Assembly (NCBI GenBank): GCA_017853575.1
Contig: JAFMJI010000004.1
Coordinates: forward strand, 87,176-151,175
Reading direction: 5' to 3'
DNA: 64,000 bases
Origin: Chitinophagaceae bacterium
Lineage (GTDB): Bacteria > Bacteroidota > Bacteroidia > Chitinophagales > Chitinophagaceae
The translations under genes were made by a program, and so were the position numbers. Shown in pieces: positions 8,533-19,089 of this stretch; position 1 is the first letter of the stretch, and each line of letters opens with the position of its first letter. A model generated the notes under the pieces. It saw nothing but the letters and a program-made list of their open reading frames with translations, did not search any database and had not been told where the DNA came from.

Positions 8533-9210
8533 ATGTCTGATAAATCAAAAGTTGAGAAATCTGAAGAAGAAATCATAAATCAAGCAGTAGGTTTTTGGCA
8601 AAAAAATTCGAAAACCATCATTGCCGTTTCTACTGTTGTCATCATTGCAATTGGTGGTTATTTCGGTTATAAGAATTTTATTCAATTGCCCAACGAACAG
8701 AAGGCAAGCGAGGAATTGTTTACTGCTGAATCATATTTCAGAAAAGATTCTTTTGCCTTGGCGTTAAATGGTGCACAGGGAAAAGCTGGATTTTTGAAAG
8801 TCATCTCTAAATACGGTGGTACATCGTCCGGAAATCTTGCTCATCTTTATGCAGGTGAATGCTATATGCAATTGGGTGATTTTCAGAAAGCCATTTCACA
8901 TTTGGAAGATTTCAATGCTGGAAATGCAAAACAAATTGAAGCAAAAGTTGCTGGCCTACTGGGTGACGCATATGCTGAGTTGAAGAAAAACAATGAAGCA
9001 TTGGATCATTATAAAAAAGCAGGGACTACGTTTCCTGAAGATCAAGCCATTTCATCTGAATATCTTTTTAGAGGAGCTCTGCTTGCTGAAATGAATGGCA
9101 AAACCGAAGATGCGATTGAATTGTATCAAACCATCAAGGATAAATATCCAAGAACCGATAAGGGATTTGTGGTTGATAAATTTTTGGCCCGTCTCGGTGT
9201 TGTGAAATAA
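8533..9210 (+). CDS. Membrane-anchored tetratricopeptide repeat protein
   Basis: This 225-residue protein starts with an acidic cytoplasmic-looking stretch followed by one membrane helix at about residues 28-47 (KTIIAVSTVVIIAIGGYFGY). The remainder is helical TPR-like sequence (LYAGECYMQLGDFQKAISHL, LGDAYAELKKNNEALDHYKK, EDAIELYQTIKDKYP). The layout resembles YfgM/YbgF-type envelope scaffolds, but no specific function can be assigned. It follows pdhA by 13 bases and its stop directly abuts the ATG of the Fe-S protein. Confidence 0.82.
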   Translation: MSDKSKVEKSEEEIINQAVGFWQKNSKTIIAVSTVVIIAIGGYFGYKNFIQLPNEQKASEELFTAESYFRKDSFALALNGAQGKAGFLKVISKYGGTSSGNLAHLYAGECYMQLGDFQKAISHLEDFNAGNAKQIEAKVAGLLGDAYAELKKNNEALDHYKKAGTTFPEDQAISSEYLFRGALLAEMNGKTEDAIELYQTIKDKYPRTDKGFVVDKFLARLGVVK

Positions 9211-9930
9211 ATGGATGTTCACGTTTTCATACCTTGTTTCATCGATCAATTGTATCCTGATGCAGGATTCAATACCATCAAGGTTTTAGAGAAAGTTGGT
9301 TGTAAAGTCCATTACAATCCCAAACAAACATGTTGCGGTCAGCCTGCTTTCAATGCTGGCTATTGGGGAGAAGCCAAGGAAGTATGCAATAAATTTATTG
9401 ATGATTTTCAGCATGCTGAAACCATAGTGATTCCAAGTGCTTCCTGTGCTGGTTTTGTCAAAAATTATTATAGTAAGATTTATGACAATGCCCCGAATCA
9501 AAAAGATATCAAACAATTTCAGGGAAAAGTTTTTGAGTTAAGTGACTTTCTGATCAATCAATTAAAGATCGAAGATGTCGGAGCTAGTTTTCATGGAAAA
9601 GTTGCATACCATGATTCCTGTGCTGCATTGAGAGAATGTAATCTTCGTATTGAGCCTAAGTTACTCTTGTCTAAAGTAAGGGGGCTCGAATTATTGGAAA
9701 TAAAAGAGAATGAAACCTGTTGTGGATTTGGCGGTACTTTTTCAGTAAAATTTGAAGGTATTTCAACTGCCATGGGTGAACAAAAAGTCAAGAATATTGT
9801 AGATACAAACGCCGACTACCTTGTATCAACCGACCTGAGTTGTCTTATGCATTTAAATGGGATCATTCAGAAAAAAGGTCATTCTATCAAAAGCATGCAT
9901 TTGGCTGATATATTGGCAAGCGGTTATTAA
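9211..9930 (+). CDS. CCG-domain (Fe-S)-binding protein, LutA/YkgE-like
   Basis: This 239-residue protein has two CCG (cysteine-rich) domains. The first has CCGQPAF at residues 41-47 with upstream FIPCFIDQLYP; the second has AYHDSCAALRE and ENETCCGFGGTFSVK. LutA/YkgE and related subunits bind an iron-sulphur cluster through these cysteines and work with LutB/LutC in lactate or other 2-hydroxyacid oxidation. Neither partner is adjacent, so the substrate is uncertain. The ATG immediately follows the previous gene's TAA, indicating translational linkage. Confidence 0.88.
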   Translation: MDVHVFIPCFIDQLYPDAGFNTIKVLEKVGCKVHYNPKQTCCGQPAFNAGYWGEAKEVCNKFIDDFQHAETIVIPSASCAGFVKNYYSKIYDNAPNQKDIKQFQGKVFELSDFLINQLKIEDVGASFHGKVAYHDSCAALRECNLRIEPKLLLSKVRGLELLEIKENETCCGFGGTFSVKFEGISTAMGEQKVKNIVDTNADYLVSTDLSCLMHLNGIIQKKGHSIKSMHLADILASGY

Positions 9931-9938
9931 CATTTCAT

Positions 9939-10349
9939 ATGGCCTACTGGTTGATTAAATCTGAACCTTTCAAATATTCTTGGGATCAGTTCGTAAAAGA
10001 TGGATCTACTTTTTGGTATGGGGTGAGAAATTACGCCGCCAGAAACAATCTTCGTTCAATGAAAAAAGGAGATTTAGCCTTTTTTTATCACAGCAATGAA
10101 GGTTTGGAGATTATTGGCATAGCAAAAGTCATCAAAGAATCTTATCAGGACCCTACTACAGATGAAACGGCATGGTTGGCGGTGGATTTCAAGCCCCATA
10201 AAAAATTAAAAAAACCAGTTACACTTGCACAAATTAAAGCCAATAAAACACTTTCAAACATGGCTCTTTTGAGGTTGGGAAGGCTCTCAGTACAACCGGT
10301 TTTAGAAAGTGAATGGAATATCGTTCTGCAAATGGCAGGTGAAAAATAA
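9939..10349 (+). CDS. EVE-domain protein
   Basis: The 136-residue protein is a stand-alone EVE domain: it begins AYWLIKSEPFKYSWDQF, continues with WYGVRNYAARNNLRSMKKGD and FFYHSNEG, and has the C-terminal LLRLGRLSVQPV. EVE domains are PUA-like folds that bind modified bases in DNA or RNA; bacterial stand-alone members have no agreed role. It is 8 bases downstream of the Fe-S protein gene and ends 166 bases before gyrA, whose promoter lies in the gap. Confidence 0.92.
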   Translation: MAYWLIKSEPFKYSWDQFVKDGSTFWYGVRNYAARNNLRSMKKGDLAFFYHSNEGLEIIGIAKVIKESYQDPTTDETAWLAVDFKPHKKLKKPVTLAQIKANKTLSNMALLRLGRLSVQPVLESEWNIVLQMAGEK

Positions 10350-10443
10350 GTTATTGGATTTTCCCTTCTCTTTTTTCGTTGGAAATACCTGATTTTATTG
10401 AGTTTTACACAATTCTACGTGGATAAATCTTCATCCATTTTTT

Positions 10444-10475
10444 ATTGATTTTGGGCCTAAAAAAGAGTAAATTTG
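10444..10475 (+). promoter_or_regulatory. Predicted gyrA promoter
   Basis: TAAATTTG (10468-10475) is a full -7 match and is preceded by a TTG (10445-10447) at a 20-base spacing. It leaves a leader of about 35 bases before the ATG at 10516. Confidence 0.6.
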
Positions 10476-10515
10476 TTAGCATATCTTAATACTTTAAACA
10501 CCCATTTTAATCGTG

Positions 10516-13059
10516 ATGGAAGATCAACGTTTACCAGAACAAACAAACGACAATAACCGCATCATTCCTATCAATATAGAAGAGCAAATGAAAGCTGCTT
10601 ATATTGATTATTCCATGAGCGTTATCGTTGGACGTGCATTGCCAGATGCAAGAGATGGATTGAAGCCCGTTCACAGAAGAATTCTCTTTGCAATGAATGA
10701 GCTTGGTATGGATTATAACAAGCCAACCAGAAAGTGCGCCAGAATTGTGGGTGAAGTGCTCGGTAAATACCATCCACACGGTGACACTGCTGTATATGAT
10801 GCTTTGGTGAGAATGGGGCAGGAATGGAATACACGTTATCCAACTATAGACAAACAAGGAAACTTTGGATCGCCCGACGGTGAAGGTCCGGCTGCCATGC
10901 GTTATACAGAGGCAAGATTGCAGAGAATGGCTGGATTTATGATGGATGACATCGATAAAGAAACAGTTGACTTTCAATTCAATTTTGATGATTCATTGGA
11001 AGAACCAACCGTATTACCAACCAGAATACCTCATCTTCTTATCAATGGTAGCAGTGGTATTGCAGTAGGTATGGCAACGAATATGCTTCCACACAACCTC
11101 GCAGAGGCGATTGATGGTTGTATTGCTTATATCGATAACAGAGACATTACCATTGATGAATTGATGCAGCATGTAAAAGCTCCTGATTTTCCTGGGGGTG
11201 GTGTCATCTATGGAATGGAAGGAGTCAAGGCAGCAATGCATACAGGTAGAGGAAGGGTAGTGTTGAGAGGAAAGGTTTCCATCGATACAAAAGCAAATGG
11301 CAGAGAACAAATCATCATTACTGAAGTTCCTTATCAAGTAAGCAGGGATGCATTGACCGCTCGAATCGGACAATTGGTTATTGAAAAACAAATTGACGGA
11401 ATTACACATGTCAACAATGAATCCAATGAAAACGAAGGAACCAGGATTGTTATTGATATCAGAAAAGATGCAGTAGCTGGTGTAATTGTAAATCAATTGT
11501 ACAAATTCACTGATCTTCAAACTTCTTATGGTATCAACAATGTAGCTCTTGTAAAAGGAAGACCACGTATTTTAAGTTTGAAAGATTTGATTTCGACATT
11601 CATTGAATTCAGACATGATGTTGTTGTAAGAAGAGCACAATACCAATTAAAAGAAGCTGAGAAAAAAGCCCATATCCTGCAAGGTTATTTAATTGCATTG
11701 GATAACCTTGATGCTGTTATTGAATTGATCAGAAAAGCAGCCAATCCTGAAATTGCAAAAGAAGGACTTATCTCAACCTTCGGCATGAGTGAGATTCAAG
11801 CGAAAGCAGTATTGGAGTTGAGGTTGCAGAGATTGACCGGCATGGAAATTGAGAAGATCCGTGAAGAGTATGAAGAGATCATGAAATTTATTGCAGGATT
11901 AAAAGAGCTGTTGTCCAATGAAGGCATGAGATACGATCTCATTAAATCAGAACTTTTAGAAGTCAAGGATAAATTTGGTGACGCTCGCAGAACTGAAATT
12001 ACTTACTTAGACAATGAAGTAAGGATGGAAGATCTAATCAAGGAAGAAGATGTTGTTATTACTGTATCTCACCTTGGATACGTAAAGAGAACTTCGGCTG
12101 ATGAATACCGTGCACAAAAAAGAGGAGGTCGAGGATCCATTGGAGGGCGAACAAGAGAAGAAGATTACATTGAACATCTTTTTGTGGCATCTACACACCA
12201 CACATTGCTTTTCTTTACGGAAAAGGGCAGATGTTATTGGTTGAAAGTATATGAGATTCCGGAAGGAGAGAAGCAAAGCAAAGGAAGGGCCATTCAAAAT
12301 TTGATGCAACTTCCAACAGATGATAAAATCAGGGCAATCATTGATGTCAAAAATTTACAAGACGAAGAATTTGTAAACAATCACTTCATTGTTTTGTGTA
12401 CCAAACAAGGAATCATCAAAAAAACTGAGCTGGCAGATTTCAGCAGACCACGTGCAACAGGAGTAAATGCCATTACCATTGTAGAGGGCGATCAACTCTT
12501 GGATGCAAAAATGACGGACGGTAAATCTGAAATCATGTTGGCTGTTAAATCCGGAAGAGCCATCCGATTCCCTGAGGAAAAAGTAAGACCGACAGGAAGA
12601 GGTGCCATTGGAGTTGCCGGAATTGAAGTAGATGATGCAAATGACGAAGTAGTTGGAATGATCTGTGTGAATGTTGAAGATAAATCCAGAACCGTATTGG
12701 TGGTCTCAGAAAAAGGATCTGGAAAACGGACACAGATTGATGAGTATCGAATTACCAACAGGGGAGGCAAAGGTGTTAAAACGATTAGTGTTACTGAAAA
12801 AACCGGTAAATTGGTTGGAATTCTGGATGTGATTGAAAGCGAAGACCTAATGATCACCTGTGAGTCGGGCATTACCATCCGAATGAAAATCGCAGAAATA
12901 AGTGAACAGGGAAGAGCAACCCAGGGGGTAAAATTGATTAAGTTAGACGACGACGACGCAATAGCAGCCATTACCACCATTGCAGTTGTGAGTGAAGAGG
13001 ACGAAGAAAGCGAAGAGCAAAACAACAACGATACACCAACATCCACTGAAACCAATTAA
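10516..13059 (+). CDS. gyrA: DNA gyrase subunit A
   Basis: GyrA (847 residues from ATG 10516) breaks and rejoins DNA for ATP-driven negative supercoiling with GyrB. The breakage-reunion domain has the catalytic Tyr 130 (MRYTEARLQRMAG). The quinolone region HPHGDTAVYDA carries Thr 91 and Asp 95, equivalent to E. coli positions 83 and 87. The C-terminal domain has the GyrA box (QKRGGRG), which marks gyrase rather than ParC, and repeated beta-pinwheel blades; the tail is acidic. A GTG directly precedes the ATG (10513), but the ATG is the likelier start. Confidence 0.97.
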   Translation: MEDQRLPEQTNDNNRIIPINIEEQMKAAYIDYSMSVIVGRALPDARDGLKPVHRRILFAMNELGMDYNKPTRKCARIVGEVLGKYHPHGDTAVYDALVRMGQEWNTRYPTIDKQGNFGSPDGEGPAAMRYTEARLQRMAGFMMDDIDKETVDFQFNFDDSLEEPTVLPTRIPHLLINGSSGIAVGMATNMLPHNLAEAIDGCIAYIDNRDITIDELMQHVKAPDFPGGGVIYGMEGVKAAMHTGRGRVVLRGKVSIDTKANGREQIIITEVPYQVSRDALTARIGQLVIEKQIDGITHVNNESNENEGTRIVIDIRKDAVAGVIVNQLYKFTDLQTSYGINNVALVKGRPRILSLKDLISTFIEFRHDVVVRRAQYQLKEAEKKAHILQGYLIALDNLDAVIELIRKAANPEIAKEGLISTFGMSEIQAKAVLELRLQRLTGMEIEKIREEYEEIMKFIAGLKELLSNEGMRYDLIKSELLEVKDKFGDARRTEITYLDNEVRMEDLIKEEDVVITVSHLGYVKRTSADEYRAQKRGGRGSIGGRTREEDYIEHLFVASTHHTLLFFTEKGRCYWLKVYEIPEGEKQSKGRAIQNLMQLPTDDKIRAIIDVKNLQDEEFVNNHFIVLCTKQGIIKKTELADFSRPRATGVNAITIVEGDQLLDAKMTDGKSEIMLAVKSGRAIRFPEEKVRPTGRGAIGVAGIEVDDANDEVVGMICVNVEDKSRTVLVVSEKGSGKRTQIDEYRITNRGGKGVKTISVTEKTGKLVGILDVIESEDLMITCESGITIRMKIAEISEQGRATQGVKLIKLDDDDAIAAITTIAVVSEEDEESEEQNNNDTPTSTETN

Positions 13060-13082
13060 ATATTCCATTCAAACAAACGAAA

Positions 13083-14441
13083 ATGAAAAAAATTCTCTTT
13101 TCAGTTTTTTCCATGGTTACATTGATGATTGTAAATGGACAAAACCTAACAAAAGTTAAGGAAGCACTGGTTGCAAAAAAATACTCAGATGCCAATACAC
13201 AATTGGATGAGTTCATTAACAATCCAAAATATCAGAAGAACGCAGAGTTGTATTATCTGAAAGCAAAAATGTATGCTGAAATTGCTGCAGATAGCAATTT
13301 GTCTAAATCTTATCCAAATGTTATTGAAAACTCATTGGATAACTTTAAAAAGGCATTTACAACTGATAAAGACAAGTTTACCATGTTTGTTACACTGGAA
13401 GGAGCACAAGCATTGTATAATATATATGCAGTTCCTTATAACCGTGGAGTAAAAGAGCTGGATGCAAAAGAATATCAGAAATCATTGAAATCTTTACAGC
13501 AGGCAGATGCTTCAGGCAGATTTATATTTGAAAGGGGACTCGGATTGGCAGCCATCGACACCAACCTTACCTTTTATACAGGATATGCTGCATTGTTGGC
13601 TGGACAAGAAGATTTGGCAGCTGGATATTTCACAAAACTGGCAGATTTGAATATTGCTGATAAAGGATTTGAGGATGTATACAAAAACCTCATGATTTAT
13701 CATTTCAATAAAAGCAACATCGCCGAATTTGAAAAAGCAAGAGCAAAAGGTGCTAAGTCATATCCAAAAGAAGAATATTTCACCTATGATGAAGTGATGT
13801 TCATCAACGATATGAAAGACAAGGCTGAAAGATTAAAAAGAATTGAAGCCAAAGTTGCCAGTGATCCCAAGAATTTAGAGGCCATGTCAATCCTTGCAGA
13901 AGTATTGTTTGATCGATTGTTTAATCAGGATAATCCTTACTACAATACAGATGCAGAATATGATGCAGCTGAAAATCGCTTGATAGAACTCTATACAAGA
14001 ATGGCAGAAGTAAGTCCTGCTGATGGCTTAATGTTTTTAAATGCAGGTGTTGTATACGTAAACAGAGGTTTCGAGCTCAACAACAAGATTTCTGATATCA
14101 ATGATAAAATCAAAAAATTCAATGAAACTCAGAAGCCTGATAAAACAGGAAAAATTCCACCGCCACCCAAAGAGCTAACAACCCAAAGAGACGATTACAG
14201 AGCAAAGCAATTGATATCTTATGATAAAGGGTTGCCTTTTCTTTTGAAAGCACAACCAATTATGGAAAAGAAGCTCTCTGAAAAGAACATCGCTCAGGCA
14301 TATAAGAAATTGGTTAGCTTATTAATTGATGTATATTCTTCAAAACGTCAATTATCAAAAGTTCCTGCTGATAAGGCAAAATATGAAGCTGAGGAGACCA
14401 AGTGGAACAAAGAATATGATCGTGTAAGTAACATCCATTAG
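13083..14441 (+). CDS. Exported TPR-containing protein of unknown function
   Basis: This 452-residue protein has a signal peptide (MKKILFSVFSMVTLMIVNGQ, cleaved around residue 19) and then almost wholly helical, TPR-like sequence (AKKYSDANTQLDEFINNPKY; AELYYLKAKMYAEIA; LEAMSILAEVLFDRLF). A Lys/Pro-rich linker (KPDKTGKIPPPPKEL) interrupts the C-terminal third. It is probably a periplasmic or outer-membrane-facing scaffold. It lies 23 bases after gyrA and is followed by a hairpin terminator. I do not recognise a named family. Confidence 0.78.
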   Translation: MKKILFSVFSMVTLMIVNGQNLTKVKEALVAKKYSDANTQLDEFINNPKYQKNAELYYLKAKMYAEIAADSNLSKSYPNVIENSLDNFKKAFTTDKDKFTMFVTLEGAQALYNIYAVPYNRGVKELDAKEYQKSLKSLQQADASGRFIFERGLGLAAIDTNLTFYTGYAALLAGQEDLAAGYFTKLADLNIADKGFEDVYKNLMIYHFNKSNIAEFEKARAKGAKSYPKEEYFTYDEVMFINDMKDKAERLKRIEAKVASDPKNLEAMSILAEVLFDRLFNQDNPYYNTDAEYDAAENRLIELYTRMAEVSPADGLMFLNAGVVYVNRGFELNNKISDINDKIKKFNETQKPDKTGKIPPPPKELTTQRDDYRAKQLISYDKGLPFLLKAQPIMEKKLSEKNIAQAYKKLVSLLIDVYSSKRQLSKVPADKAKYEAEETKWNKEYDRVSNIH

Positions 14442-14448
14442 AATATTA

Positions 14449-14480
14449 ATAAACCTCATTTAAGCGATGGGGTTTATTTT
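14449..14480 (+). terminator. Intrinsic terminator after the gyrA-TPR unit
   Basis: An 11-base-pair stem with one G-U pair (left arm 14449-14459, ATAAACCTCAT; right arm 14467-14477) encloses a 7-base loop and is followed by a short T run (14477-14480). Confidence 0.7.
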
Positions 14481-14574
14481 GAATATTTATACTTAACATA
14501 ATATAAATTATAAGTAATAGTTGTGATTTCAGGAATCGCATATTATATAGTATATTGAATATCAATTCATTTTC

Positions 14575-15588
14575 ATGGAACGTAGATCATTTATAAGAAA
14601 CGGAATTATTGCAGGAACATCAATATCCAGCTATGATTACAAGCCTTTAGAGAATATTTCTGCTACAAAACCCATCATGGTTTCTACCTGGGATTTTGGG
14701 AAATACGCCAATACTGAAGGATGGAAAATCTTGTCAGCTAACGGACATGCTCTGGATGCAATTGAACAGGCTGCCAGGGTTACTGAAGCTGATGAATCAA
14801 ACAAGACGGTAGGATATGGCGGTTATCCAGATAGAGACGGACGTGTAACCCTAGACGCCTGTATTATGGATGAATCCGGCAATTGTGGCTCTGTCATGGC
14901 AATGGAGCATATAAAACACCCCATTTCTGTTGCCAGAAAAGTCATGGAAAAGACCCCACATATTATATTGGTTGGTGATGGCGCCTTACAATTTGCCCTT
15001 GATAATGGTTTTCAAAAGGAAAATCTCTTGACTCCAGATAGTAAAAAAGCATGGGAAGATTGGTTGAAAAATTCAAAATACGAACCAGTAATTAATATTG
15101 AAAATCAGTTATTTAAAAAGCAAGACAATAGTTTTGCTTTAGGTGGAATCAACAATCATGATACCATTGGATTACTTGCTTTGGATGCTGCCGGTAAATT
15201 AAGTGGCGGTTGCACAACCAGCGGGATGGCTTTTAAAATGCATGGAAGGGTTGGCGACTCCCCTGTCATAGGTGCTGGACTGTTTGTGGATGGTGAAGTA
15301 GGTGCAGCTACCGCTACGGGTGTTGGCGAAGAGGTAATTCGCTGTGTTGGTTCACACAGTGTGGTTGAATACATGAGAAATGGACTTTCACCTAAAGAAG
15401 CCTGTAAAAAAGTAGTTGACCGGATTGCAAAACGTGACTTGGAAAAAGCGAAAAAAATGCAAATTGGATTTTTGGCATTGGACAAATCCGGAAATGTTGG
15501 TGCGTATGCTTTACAAAAAGGATTTTCATATGCGCTTAAATCTGCTTCAGAAGAAATAGTCATTGCTGTAGAAAGTTATTTTGATTGA
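14575..15588 (+). CDS. N4-(beta-N-acetylglucosaminyl)-L-asparaginase (glycosylasparaginase)
   Basis: This 337-residue Ntn-hydrolase cleaves the GlcNAc-Asn bond left after N-glycoprotein breakdown. The self-processing site NNHDTIGLLAL gives Thr 197 as the predicted new N-terminal nucleophile, and the substrate-binding GRVGDSPVIGAG and ATATGVGEE segments follow, as in the Elizabethkingia enzyme. The N terminus MERRSFIRNG has a twin-arginine pair (Arg 3-4) before a short hydrophobic stretch, suggesting Tat export, although the hydrophobic core is weak. It heads a five-gene run; cutC begins one base after its stop. Confidence 0.92.
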   Translation: MERRSFIRNGIIAGTSISSYDYKPLENISATKPIMVSTWDFGKYANTEGWKILSANGHALDAIEQAARVTEADESNKTVGYGGYPDRDGRVTLDACIMDESGNCGSVMAMEHIKHPISVARKVMEKTPHIILVGDGALQFALDNGFQKENLLTPDSKKAWEDWLKNSKYEPVINIENQLFKKQDNSFALGGINNHDTIGLLALDAAGKLSGGCTTSGMAFKMHGRVGDSPVIGAGLFVDGEVGAATATGVGEEVIRCVGSHSVVEYMRNGLSPKEACKKVVDRIAKRDLEKAKKMQIGFLALDKSGNVGAYALQKGFSYALKSASEEIVIAVESYFD

Positions 15589-15589
15589 T

Positions 15590-16321
15590 ATGTCATTTGA
15601 ACTAGAAGTCATAGCATTTGATTTGGCATCTTGCTTTATTGCAGAACAAGGTGGTGCACATCGGATTGAACTCTGTGCAAATCCACAGGAAGGGGGCACT
15701 ACCCCATCAGCTGGCATGATTAAACTTGCCAGAAAAGCAACTAAACTTCAACTCTTCCCTATCATTCGCCCTCGAGGTGGTGATTTTCTTTACGACAATA
15801 CTGAATTGATGTGCATGATTGAGGACATCAAAATATGCAAAGAAGAAGGTTGTGATGGAGTAGTTATTGGTATGTTGAAAGCGGATGGTTCAATCGATAC
15901 CGATGCCTGCCATGAGATGATTCATCATGCAAATGGTATGGATATCACATTTCATCGTGCATTTGACCGTGTTAAAGACCAAGAATCTGCTTTGAGCGAT
16001 GTTATTCAATTGGGTTGCAAAAGAATACTTACTTCAGGAGGATTCCCAACTGCATTAGAGGGTAAAGAACAACTTAAAAAATTGGTTGAAATGGCCCAAA
16101 ATGAAATCACGATTATGCTTGGATCAGGAGTTAAATCTTCCAACATTAAATTATTGAGAGACTACACAGGGGCCAAGGCATTTCATGCATCTGCAAGAAC
16201 AAAATTCAGTTCAAACATGAAGTACCATGCTGAAACCATGCATGAAAACCTTGAAAAAATCTCACTAGATCAATCAGAGCTTCGGCTGTTAAGGAAAACA
16301 TTGGATGGGATTTTCTCTTAA
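15590..16321 (+). CDS. cutC: CutC family protein
   Basis: The 243-residue protein is a CutC TIM barrel, starting FELEVIAFDLASC with AHRIELCANPQEGGTTPS, then FPIIRPRGGDFLY and DITFHRAFDRV, and ILTSGGFPTALEG near the end. CutC was first linked to copper handling in E. coli; that role has been questioned and the true activity is unsettled. I chose ATG 15590 over a TTG at 15581, which only adds three residues and overlaps the upstream stop. In Bacteroidota cutC often neighbours glycosylasparaginase, as here, which fits a glycan-related role better than copper (inference). Confidence 0.92.
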   Translation: MSFELEVIAFDLASCFIAEQGGAHRIELCANPQEGGTTPSAGMIKLARKATKLQLFPIIRPRGGDFLYDNTELMCMIEDIKICKEEGCDGVVIGMLKADGSIDTDACHEMIHHANGMDITFHRAFDRVKDQESALSDVIQLGCKRILTSGGFPTALEGKEQLKKLVEMAQNEITIMLGSGVKSSNIKLLRDYTGAKAFHASARTKFSSNMKYHAETMHENLEKISLDQSELRLLRKTLDGIFS

Positions 16322-16333
16322 TTTTAAGCAACG

Positions 16334-19084
16334 ATGCCTGCTTTTCTCAAATCAACCGGTTTTATCTCAATCTCCATTTGCGTTTTTCTTTTACTCGGAT
16401 ACTTCGTATTTATCAGGGAAGAAAAAGTTGACTACAACGCAGATGTAAAGCCTATTATCAATCAAAAATGTATTTCCTGTCATGGTGGTGTGAAGAAAAA
16501 AGCAGGATTTAGTCTACTTTTTGAAGAGGAGGCACTGGCAGCGACAGAATCTGGCAAACCTGCAATTATACCAGGAGACGCCAAAAACAGTGAAATGATT
16601 AGGCGTCTATATTCAAAAGATCCAGATGAAAGAATGCCTTATCATGAAGCTGAATTATCTGATCATAAAAAACGTATTCTTGAAAAATGGATTGATCAAG
16701 GAGCTCATTTTTCTACACATTGGGCATATCAGCCGGTAAACCTCACTACGCTACCATCAAAATCAATATTTGATCTTTTTAAAAAAGAAAGTGGAACTGA
16801 AATTGATCGCTTTATTGATCAGAAATTGAAATCAATCGGGTTAGAAAGATCTCTTGAAGCTGACAAGCGTACTTTATTGAGACGGGTATCTCTTGATTTA
16901 ATCGGAATACCAGCTCCGCAACATGTACAACTTGCATTTTTAAAGGATTCATCCAAAGAATCATATGAAAGATTAGTAGATACACTTTTGTCTTTGCCTG
17001 CATACGGTGAACGATGGACAGCCATGTGGATGGATTTGGCAAGATATGCAGATAGCAAGGGATACGAGAGAGATTATATCAGATCAATATGGAGATACCG
17101 TGATTGGTTGATCAATGCTTTCAATCAAGATAAACCATATAATCAATTTATTACAGAACAATTGGCTGGTGACTTGTTGCCAGATCCAACTGATGATCAA
17201 TTTCTGGCAACCGCCTTTCATCGAAATACCATGAACAATGATGAAGGAGGTACCGACAATGAAGAATTTAGAACAGCTGCCATTCTTGACAGAGTCAATA
17301 CCACATGGGAGGCACTTCTAGGAACAAGTTTTGCATGTGTTCAATGTCACAGCCATCCTTATGATCCTTTTAAACATGATGAGTATTACAAATTCATGGC
17401 TTTTTTTAATAATACAAGAGACGAGGATACTTACGACGAATATCCTTTACTGAGAGAATTCAGAAACAATAGCATTCATCAATATGATTCGGTCTTGAAT
17501 TGGTTGCAAACTTCATCAGATGCTAATGCTAAACAATTTTACAAAACGCTTATCAAAACTGGTCAACAATGCATCAATAGCTTAATTGCTGATTCTTTAA
17601 ACAATGCAGCACTGGAAGACACCAAGTTTTTGCGGATGAGAAAAAATGCATGGGCAAGAATCAAACAAATTGGACTTTCCAATAAACAGACCCTGTTGAT
17701 CAGATACAGATCTCCTGTTGATCGTGGAGTACTTACCTTTTTTGCAGATTCATCCAAAACAAAAGCATTTGCGGTTGCTAATATCAATAAAACAAAGGAT
17801 GGATGGAATATTATTTCAATTCCAATTTCTCAAAAATTGGATGGCAGACACGATATTGTTTTTCATTTTGATAGTCCACAGCTCAAAAACGAAAATGAAA
17901 ACGGTATTGTATTCGACTGGCTTTGTTTCGCACCATCCTTTCCTGGTTCAGCAAATAAAGACTTTAAAGCCTATCAAACTACTTTTTTACAATTACTGAA
18001 TAAACCAGATGCAGAGCTCACTCCCATTATGATGGACAATCCATCTGAACTAAAAAGAAATACCTATGTATTTGAGCGTGGAAATTGGTTGTTGAAAACA
18101 AAACAAGTTGAACCTGATATACCCTCCATTTTTAATCCACAAAAAAATAAATATGCTAACAGATTGGATCTTGCCAAATGGATGACAGATAAAAGCAATC
18201 CACTCACTTCCAGAACCATGGTGAATCGATTATGGGAACAATTATTCGGACAGGGATTGGTGGAAACCCTGGAAGATTTTGGATCACAAGGTGCTGCACC
18301 CACGCATCAATCCCTGCTTGATTATCTATCCTACCAGTTTATGAACCAAGATCAATGGAGCATCAAAAAATTATTGAAAAGAATGGTAATGTCGGCAACT
18401 TATCGCCAATCATCTGTGAGTGATAAGAAATCGCAAGAATTAGATCCATTAAACAAATATTATTCCCATGCACCACGCGTAAGACTAACAGCAGAACAAA
18501 TCAGAGACCAAGCACTTGTCATTTGTGGTGCCATAAACAATAAAATGTTTGGTCCGAGTGTAATGCCTTTTCAACCGGATGGAATATGGGCATCCCCGTA
18601 TGATGGCAGAAAATGGGAACAAAGCAAGGGAGATGAAATATACCGGAGAGCTATTTATACTTATTGGAAGAGAACAGGTCCCTATCCTACACAGATTAAT
18701 TTTGATGGAACCGCCAGAGAAGTTTGTACAAGTCGGCGTATTAGAACCAATACACCGCTTCAGGCACTTAATTTATTAAATGATTCAACATATTGGGATC
18801 TATCCGTAAAGCTTGCAAAGAAAATTATGGATGAGAAGCCAGCTTCGATTGAATTAAGTATATCGAAGGCATATGAAGCTGCAACAGGCAAAATCCCCAA
18901 TGCAGCGAAAATACAAACGTTGAAAATATTGTACATAGCATCTTATAAAAACATATCTAGCCAACCTGAAAAAACTTCACAACTGATTGCCGATTCCACC
19001 ATCAAAAAAAATAAACAGTTGGCTGCTATGGCAATCACCACAAGTGCCATATTAAATCTTGATGAAGTGATTACAAAAAACTAA
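16334..19084 (+). CDS. PSCyt1-DUF1549-DUF1553 membrane-anchored cytochrome-like protein
   Basis: This 916-residue protein has an N-terminal membrane anchor (about 10-27) followed by a cytochrome-c-like PSCyt1 domain with a CISCH haem site (Cys 46, Cys 49, His 50). DUF1549 spans about 155-360 and ends with a second CxxCH (CVQCH, 335-339, in the family motif with [12 protein letters not shown]). A beta-rich middle (about 440-540) follows, then DUF1553 at about 615-880 ([43 protein letters not shown]). Proteins of this design are hugely expanded in Planctomycetes. Function is unknown; periplasmic electron transfer or polymer breakdown has been suggested. The DUF1501 gene follows after 5 bases. 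Confidence 0.92.
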   Translation: MPAFLKSTGFISISICVFLLLGYFVFIREEKVDYNADVKPIINQKCISCHGGVKKKAGFSLLFEEEALAATESGKPAIIPGDAKNSEMIRRLYSKDPDERMPYHEAELSDHKKRILEKWIDQGAHFSTHWAYQPVNLTTLPSKSIFDLFKKESGTEIDRFIDQKLKSIGLERSLEADKRTLLRRVSLDLIGIPAPQHVQLAFLKDSSKESYERLVDTLLSLPAYGERWTAMWMDLARYADSKGYERDYIRSIWRYRDWLINAFNQDKPYNQFITEQLAGDLLPDPTDDQFLATAFHRNTMNNDEGGTDNEEFRTAAILDRVNTTWEALLGTSFACVQCHSHPYDPFKHDEYYKFMAFFNNTRDEDTYDEYPLLREFRNNSIHQYDSVLNWLQTSSDANAKQFYKTLIKTGQQCINSLIADSLNNAALEDTKFLRMRKNAWARIKQIGLSNKQTLLIRYRSPVDRGVLTFFADSSKTKAFAVANINKTKDGWNIISIPISQKLDGRHDIVFHFDSPQLKNENENGIVFDWLCFAPSFPGSANKDFKAYQTTFLQLLNKPDAELTPIMMDNPSELKRNTYVFERGNWLLKTKQVEPDIPSIFNPQKNKYANRLDLAKWMTDKSNPLTSRTMVNRLWEQLFGQGLVETLEDFGSQGAAPTHQSLLDYLSYQFMNQDQWSIKKLLKRMVMSATYRQSSVSDKKSQELDPLNKYYSHAPRVRLTAEQIRDQALVICGAINNKMFGPSVMPFQPDGIWASPYDGRKWEQSKGDEIYRRAIYTYWKRTGPYPTQINFDGTAREVCTSRRIRTNTPLQALNLLNDSTYWDLSVKLAKKIMDEKPASIELSISKAYEAATGKIPNAAKIQTLKILYIASYKNISSQPEKTSQLIADSTIKKNKQLAAMAITTSAILNLDEVITKN

Positions 19085-19089
19085 TCTCC

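Noticed and set aside
12492..13055. Long antisense open frame (187 codons) over the gyrA 3' end
   Set aside because: Serine/threonine-rich composition typical of an antisense shadow of acidic, glycine-rich coding sequence; no start signal or homology.
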